Assembly: GCA_018268915.1 (NCBI GenBank)
Contig: JAFDVQ010000019.1
Coordinates: 52,496-116,495 of the forward strand
DNA from: Acidobacteriota bacterium
GTDB lineage: Bacteria; Acidobacteriota; Terriglobia; Terriglobales; Acidobacteriaceae
Direction: 5' to 3'
DNA: 64,000 nt
Under the pieces are notes generated by a model that ran no database searches, was not told where the DNA came from, and saw only the letters and a list, made by a program, of their open reading frames with translations. Positions 60,599 to 64,000 of this stretch are shown one piece after another (position 1 is the stretch's first letter; every line of letters begins with the position of its first letter). A program made the position numbers and the translations under genes.

Positions 60599-61735
60599 TT
60601 GCTTTACTGGCTGCTCTACGAAAAGCTCTTTCCGTTCTTCCACCCATTCCGGATCTTCCGCTATCTCACTTTCCGCACTGTCTTCGCTTCGCTCACGGCA
60701 TTGCTCATCGCCATGTTCATCGGGCCCTATGTCATCCAGAAGCTCCGCGAGTTTCAGATCGGCCAGTACATTCGTGAAGACGGCCCGCAGTCGCACCAGA
60801 AGAAATCCGGCACGCCCACCATGGGCGGTGTCCTCATCGTCATCGCCATTCTGCTTCCCACAGTCCTCTGGTCCGACCCCGGCAACCCCTTTGTGTGGAT
60901 CGCCGTCTGCTCCACGCTCGCCTACGGCGCCATCGGTTTCGCCGACGACTACACCAAGGTTGTCCATCGTCGCAATCTTGGTCTTACCGGACGCGCCAAG
61001 CTTTTGTGGCAGGCACTTGCCGGAGCGGGAGTCGGGATCGTCCTCGTTGTCCTCACGCAATTCAAGCTCTTCAACACGCAAGTCAGTGTCCCATTCATCA
61101 AGTTCCTTCACCCTAACTTCCAGTGGCATCACTGGCCCGCGACGATCCCGCACCTCGGATTCCTCGTTTTTATCCCGTTCATCGCCTTCGTGATCTTTGT
61201 GCTCATGGGCACGTCTAACGCCGTCAACCTCACCGACGGCCTCGACGGACTCGCCATCGGCTGCACCATCATCGCCGCCGGAGCGCTCACGGTCCTTACC
61301 TACGTCAGCGGCCATGTCGTCTTCGCCGACTACCTCGAACTCCAACGCATGCCCCTTGTCGCCGAACTCACCGTCTTTTGCGGATCGATGGTCGGTGCCA
61401 GCATCGGCTTCCTCTGGTACAACGCCCATCCAGCTGAAGTCTTTATGGGCGACGTCGGATCCCTTGCTCTCGGCGGGGCCATCGGCACCGTAGCTGTCAT
61501 CATCCGGCAGGAGTTCCTTCTCCCTTTCATCGGCGGAATCTTCGTCCTCGAAGCTGTCTCCGTCATGCTTCAGGTTGGCAGCTACAAGCTCCGCAAGAAG
61601 CGCATCTTCAAGATGGCTCCGCTTCATCACCACTTTGAGCAGCTCGGCTGGAGCGAGTCCAAGGTAATCGCCCGCTTCTGGATCCTGGCCCTCGTATTCG
61701 CCCTCTTCGCCCTGACGACGCTCAAGCTGCGCTAA
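60599..61735 (+). CDS. mraY: Phospho-N-acetylmuramoyl-pentapeptide transferase
   Basis: Integral membrane enzyme that moves phospho-MurNAc-pentapeptide onto undecaprenyl phosphate, forming lipid I. 378 residues, 10 membrane segments. Signatures: SHQKKSGTPTMGG, FADDYTKV with the catalytic aspartates, LMGTSNAVNLTDGLDGLAIG, NAHPAEVFMGDVGSLALGG, and the C-terminal MAPLHHHFEQLGWSESKVIARFWI. TTG start with GGAGA five bases upstream. A 397-residue open frame on the opposite strand is a shadow. Confidence 0.96.
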   Translation: MLYWLLYEKLFPFFHPFRIFRYLTFRTVFASLTALLIAMFIGPYVIQKLREFQIGQYIREDGPQSHQKKSGTPTMGGVLIVIAILLPTVLWSDPGNPFVWIAVCSTLAYGAIGFADDYTKVVHRRNLGLTGRAKLLWQALAGAGVGIVLVVLTQFKLFNTQVSVPFIKFLHPNFQWHHWPATIPHLGFLVFIPFIAFVIFVLMGTSNAVNLTDGLDGLAIGCTIIAAGALTVLTYVSGHVVFADYLELQRMPLVAELTVFCGSMVGASIGFLWYNAHPAEVFMGDVGSLALGGAIGTVAVIIRQEFLLPFIGGIFVLEAVSVMLQVGSYKLRKKRIFKMAPLHHHFEQLGWSESKVIARFWILALVFALFALTTLKLR

Positions 61736-61744
61736 CCGATAAAA

Positions 61745-61859
61745 GCAGATCCTTCACTCCGCTGAAGAAAGCCGCTCCGTTCAGGATGACAGTCTTGATT
61801 TGGAAAGGAGCCCCGGGGCAGGTGCTCATAGTCGGTCCTGAGCGAAGCCGAAGGATCCC
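61745..61859. repeat. Inverted-repeat pair without a gene, mraY-murD gap
   Basis: Left arm 61745-61792 is 47/48 identical to the core of the 82-bp unit near 63819-63866 (from GCAGATCCTTCACTCC to CAGGATGACAG). The right arm 61831-61859 reads GTCGGTCCTGAGCG ... GAAGGATCCC in the opposite sense. Between them are only 38 bases. It looks like a non-autonomous copy of the element that carries the GIY-YIG gene further down (inference). Confidence 0.75.
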
Positions 61860-61939
61860 TTACTTTTGGCGACGTGGGAGACGAACGACTTGGCGCCGCA
61901 CCACCGTTTGCCCCGATGCTTTATCCTTGTCCTGCACCC

Positions 61940-63337
61940 ATGCTCGAGCTCAAAGGCAAAAAAGTTCTCGTCGTCGGACTCGGCAAATCCGGCCTGGCCG
62001 CCGCTCTTTTCCTGCGCCGCCAGGGAGCCCACGTCACCGTTTCCGACATCCGCTCCGCCGAAGCCCTGGCTAAGGACATCCCCGCCCTCCTTGATGAGGG
62101 CATCAACGTCGAAGCTGGTGGTCACGGCCTGCTCACCTTCCGCCGCCAGGACCTCATTGTCGTAAGCCCCGGTGTCCCGCTCGACACACCCGAACTCGTG
62201 CAGGCTCGCAACCTGGGCCGGCCCATTATCGGCGAACTCGAACTCGCCGCTCGCTACCTCAAGGGCCAGATCCTCGCCGTCACCGGCTCCAACGGTAAGA
62301 CCACTACCACCTCGCTCGTCGGTGAGATTCTTGAGAAGTCCGGTCTTCGCACGCAGGTCGGCGGCAACATTGGCGTCCCCGTCATTGCCCTTATCGACGA
62401 ATCAGCCGACGACACCTGGAACGTCCTCGAAGTCTCCAGCTTTCAGCTTGAAACCACCGAGCAGTTTCACCCCCGCATCGGCGTCATCCTCAACATCACG
62501 CCCGACCACCTCGACCGCCACGGCACCTTCGAGAATTACGCGCTAGCCAAAGAGCGAATCTTCCTCGAGCAGACACACGACGACTACCTCGTTCTCAATG
62601 CCGACAACGCTCCTGCCGCCTCCGCCGCTCAGCGCGCCAAATCCAGCGTCTATTGGTTCTCGCTGGCGCACTCCGTCGATCAGGGCGCCTGGGTCGAAAA
62701 CAACAACATCGTCTTCCGCAGCGCACCCAATGCTGCGACCGAGACCGTAGCGCCTCTCAGCGCGATCCCTCTCAAGGGCGATCACAACATCGAGAACGTC
62801 CTCGCTTCAGTCTGCGCCGCGCGCCTCGCCGGAGCGGCCATTGACTCCATCCGCAAAGCCGTCGAAGAATTCAAAGCCGTCGAGCACCGCCTTGAGTATG
62901 TCGCAACCGTCAACGGCGTCGATGTTTACAACGACTCCAAGGCCACCAACGTCGATGCCACAGCCAAGGCCATCGCCGCCTTCCCCGGCAACATTCACCT
63001 CATCCTCGGCGGCAAAGACAAGAACTCCGACTACACCGAGCTCAACGACCTCATCCGTGCGCGTGTCAAAGCCATCTACACCATTGGCTCCGCGGCCAAC
63101 AAAATCGAGTCGCACCTTCGGGGCATCGCTCCCATCCACTCCTGCGAGACACTCGACAAGGCCGTCACCGCCATTGCTTCAGCCGCCCATCCAGGAGACA
63201 TCGTTCTGCTCGCGCCCGCCTGCTCCTCATTTGATCAATTCGAGAACTACGAACAACGCGGCCGCGTCTTCAAGCAGCTAATCAGCGACTGGGAAGCCTC
63301 GCGCCACACCCCAACCCTGCTCGAACGCACGCACTAG
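61940..63337 (+). CDS. murD: UDP-MurNAc-L-alanine:D-glutamate ligase
   Basis: 465 residues from the ATG at 61940 (MLELKGKKVLVVGLGKSGLAAALFL), the usual MurD start. Upstream in-frame ATGs at 61916 and 61874 would add 8 or 22 residues without similarity. P-loop TGSNGKTTTT near residue 115, NIGVPV, EVSSFQLETTEQFHP, LNITPDHLDRHGTFENY, the C-domain VEHRLEYVATVNGVDVYNDSKATNVDATAKAI, ILGGKDKNSDY, and LLAPACSSFDQFENYEQRGRVFKQL. Follows mraY as in other clusters; the downstream genes (ftsW, murG) would lie outside the window. Confidence 0.96.
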   Translation: MLELKGKKVLVVGLGKSGLAAALFLRRQGAHVTVSDIRSAEALAKDIPALLDEGINVEAGGHGLLTFRRQDLIVVSPGVPLDTPELVQARNLGRPIIGELELAARYLKGQILAVTGSNGKTTTTSLVGEILEKSGLRTQVGGNIGVPVIALIDESADDTWNVLEVSSFQLETTEQFHPRIGVILNITPDHLDRHGTFENYALAKERIFLEQTHDDYLVLNADNAPAASAAQRAKSSVYWFSLAHSVDQGAWVENNNIVFRSAPNAATETVAPLSAIPLKGDHNIENVLASVCAARLAGAAIDSIRKAVEEFKAVEHRLEYVATVNGVDVYNDSKATNVDATAKAIAAFPGNIHLILGGKDKNSDYTELNDLIRARVKAIYTIGSAANKIESHLRGIAPIHSCETLDKAVTAIASAAHPGDIVLLAPACSSFDQFENYEQRGRVFKQLISDWEASRHTPTLLERTH

Positions 63338-63355
63338 TGCCAAATTTTTAGCGTT

Positions 63356-63421
63356 GTCATCCTGAGCGCACGGGGCCTCACGCGTAGTCTTCAGCGTGGG
63401 GATGGTAAGCGAAGGATCTGC
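63356..63421. repeat. Left arm of the GIY-YIG-flanking repeat
   Basis: GTCATCCTGAGCG (63356-63368) is followed by a variable core with CTTCAGCGTGG and closes with GCGAAGGATCTGC (63409-63421). Reverse-complementing the unit at 63819-63866 gives the same landmarks in order: GTCATCCTGA, CTTCAGCG, GAAGGATCCGC. The two therefore form an inverted pair around the GIY-YIG gene. Confidence 0.75.
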
Positions 63422-63485
63422 TTCTTGCCAGGCTTCGTGATCCGAAGCACTTCGCATGCTCCGCAGCCGGATCTATCGTCTCCCC

Positions 63486-63839
63486 ATGCGGGATCACTCT
63501 TATTTCACCTACATCGTGGCCAGCAAGAGCCGCACCTTGTACATCGGGGTCACGAGCGACCTTCGTCATCGCGTGTTCCAGCATAAGACAAAAGCTCATG
63601 AGGGTTTTACCTCACGCTACAGTTGCGATCGCCTCGTCTGGTTTGAGAGGACGAACGACGTGAGCGCTGCCATTCAACGTGAGAAGGAGCTCAAAGGCTG
63701 GCTTCGATCAAGGAAGATCGAGTTGATACAGGCTGCCAACCCGACCTGGGAAGACCTGAGCGCCGACTGGTATCCGCATCTGACCAGGGAGGTTCTCGCT
63801 ACGTTCACATACGGAAAAGCGGATCCTTCACTCCGCTGA
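63486..63839 (+). CDS. Single-domain GIY-YIG endonuclease-like protein
   Basis: 117 residues from the ATG at 63486; a start ten codons upstream is possible. The GIY-YIG core is YFTYIVASKSRTLYIGVTSDLRHRVFQHK (Tyr pair, Arg near residue 27), then the family loop EGFTSRYSCDRLVWFERTNDVSAAIQREKELKGWLRSRKIELI with the catalytic Glu and the late NPTWEDLSADWY. Small proteins of this type (UPF0213/YhbQ-like) are numerous in some genomes and have unknown cellular roles. The last residues (GKADPSLR) and the stop codon lie within the first unit of the 82-bp tandem repeat, so the repeat supplies the gene end. Confidence 0.9.
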   Translation: MRDHSYFTYIVASKSRTLYIGVTSDLRHRVFQHKTKAHEGFTSRYSCDRLVWFERTNDVSAAIQREKELKGWLRSRKIELIQAANPTWEDLSADWYPHLTREVLATFTYGKADPSLR

Positions 63840-64000
63840 AGAAAGCCGCTCCGTTCAGGATGACAGGCCTTTTTTTGCGAAAGCCGCTCTTTACGGAAAA
63901 GCGGATCCTTCACTCCGCTGAAGAAAGCCGCTCCGTTCAGGATGACAGGCCTTTTTTTGCGAAAGCCGCTCTTTACGGAAAAGCGGATCCTTCACTCCGC
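63811..64000. repeat. 82-bp tandem repeat running off the window
   Basis: Units begin at 63811, 63893 and 63975 (each ACGGAAAAGCGGATCC), a constant period of 82, two complete and a third cut at 64000. As far as it can be read the copies are identical. Each unit contains the 48-bp element core (GATCCTTCACTCCG to CAGGATGACAG), then GGC, a run of seven T, GCGAAAGCCGCTCTTT. There is no spacer variation, so it is not a CRISPR array. Confidence 0.95.

Noticed and set aside
60440..61633. 397-residue open frame on the minus strand
   Set aside because: It lies entirely antisense to mraY, is very rich in Asp/Glu/Gly as expected from the complement of a hydrophobic gene, and has no family features.
63811..64000. 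Possible CRISPR array
   Set aside because: The 82-bp units are contiguous and identical with no variable spacers, and no cas genes are present.

Overview
The window is a gene-dense, moderately GC-rich bacterial chromosome segment with no plasmid, phage or rRNA signature. The gene content points to an acidobacterium of the Terriglobia type. The supporting genes are a 7TM SpoIIE-type phosphatase with a jelly-roll sensor, a choice-of-anchor-D lipoprotein, paired carboxypeptidase-regulatory-like secreted proteins, TonB with a long proline-rich neck, a tannase-family esterase, and a meso-DAP type MurE. The KdsD homologue, TonB and beta-barrel proteins indicate a Gram-negative envelope. The taxonomic placement is an inference from gene families, not from a marker alignment.

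Layout. 1-12 kb is mostly minus strand: a truncated bifunctional PBP1b-like murein synthase, proS, an SDR oxidoreductase, kdsD, then (plus) a TlpA/DsbD-alpha redox pair, a divergent HxlR/DUF1772 pair, and a gltX-glnS operon. 12-22 kb: a PP2C-type signalling phosphatase, ispF and ispD, a tannase-like esterase, divergent GNAT/tilS genes whose -10 boxes lie six bases from the start codons, and ftsH ending in a strong terminator. 22-33 kb: a modular surface lipoprotein, a TMEM175 channel, an M48-like protein that has lost the first zinc histidine, TonB, galE, a mini S24/S26 peptidase, a PhyH oxygenase and a SET-domain protein. 33-45 kb: an MHS-family transporter, acetyl-CoA synthetase, a DUF192-PilZ fusion, a DHFR-like enzyme, a beta-barrel protein, two carboxypeptidase-regulatory-like secreted proteins, and small MmcQ/YjbR and NTF2-like proteins. 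45-50 kb: dxs, a metal-site-degenerate amidohydrolase, and SRPBCC and DUF2127 genes.

50-64 kb is the division and cell wall (dcw) cluster: mraZ-rsmH-ftsL-ftsI-murE-murF-[B3 metallo-beta-lactamase]-[SPFH lipoprotein]-[small membrane protein]-mraY-murD. It then runs off the window through a GIY-YIG endonuclease gene and an 82-bp tandem repeat. A sigma70-like promoter and three 10-bp-spaced MraZ boxes precede mraZ.

How it fits together. dxs, ispD and ispF supply isoprenoid precursors for the undecaprenyl carrier that MraY uses. MurE/F/D build the lipid-II precursor, and FtsI and the PBP1b-like enzyme polymerise and crosslink it. KdsD feeds LPS. The main points of interest are: (1) a complete class B3 metallo-beta-lactamase whose start codon overlaps the murF stop codon; (2) a GIY-YIG nuclease gene set between inverted copies of a repeat family that also occurs, without a nuclease, between mraY and murD; (3) two proteins with enzyme folds but lost metal ligands; (4) a DUF192-PilZ fusion; and (5) a recurring leaderless-promoter geometry.
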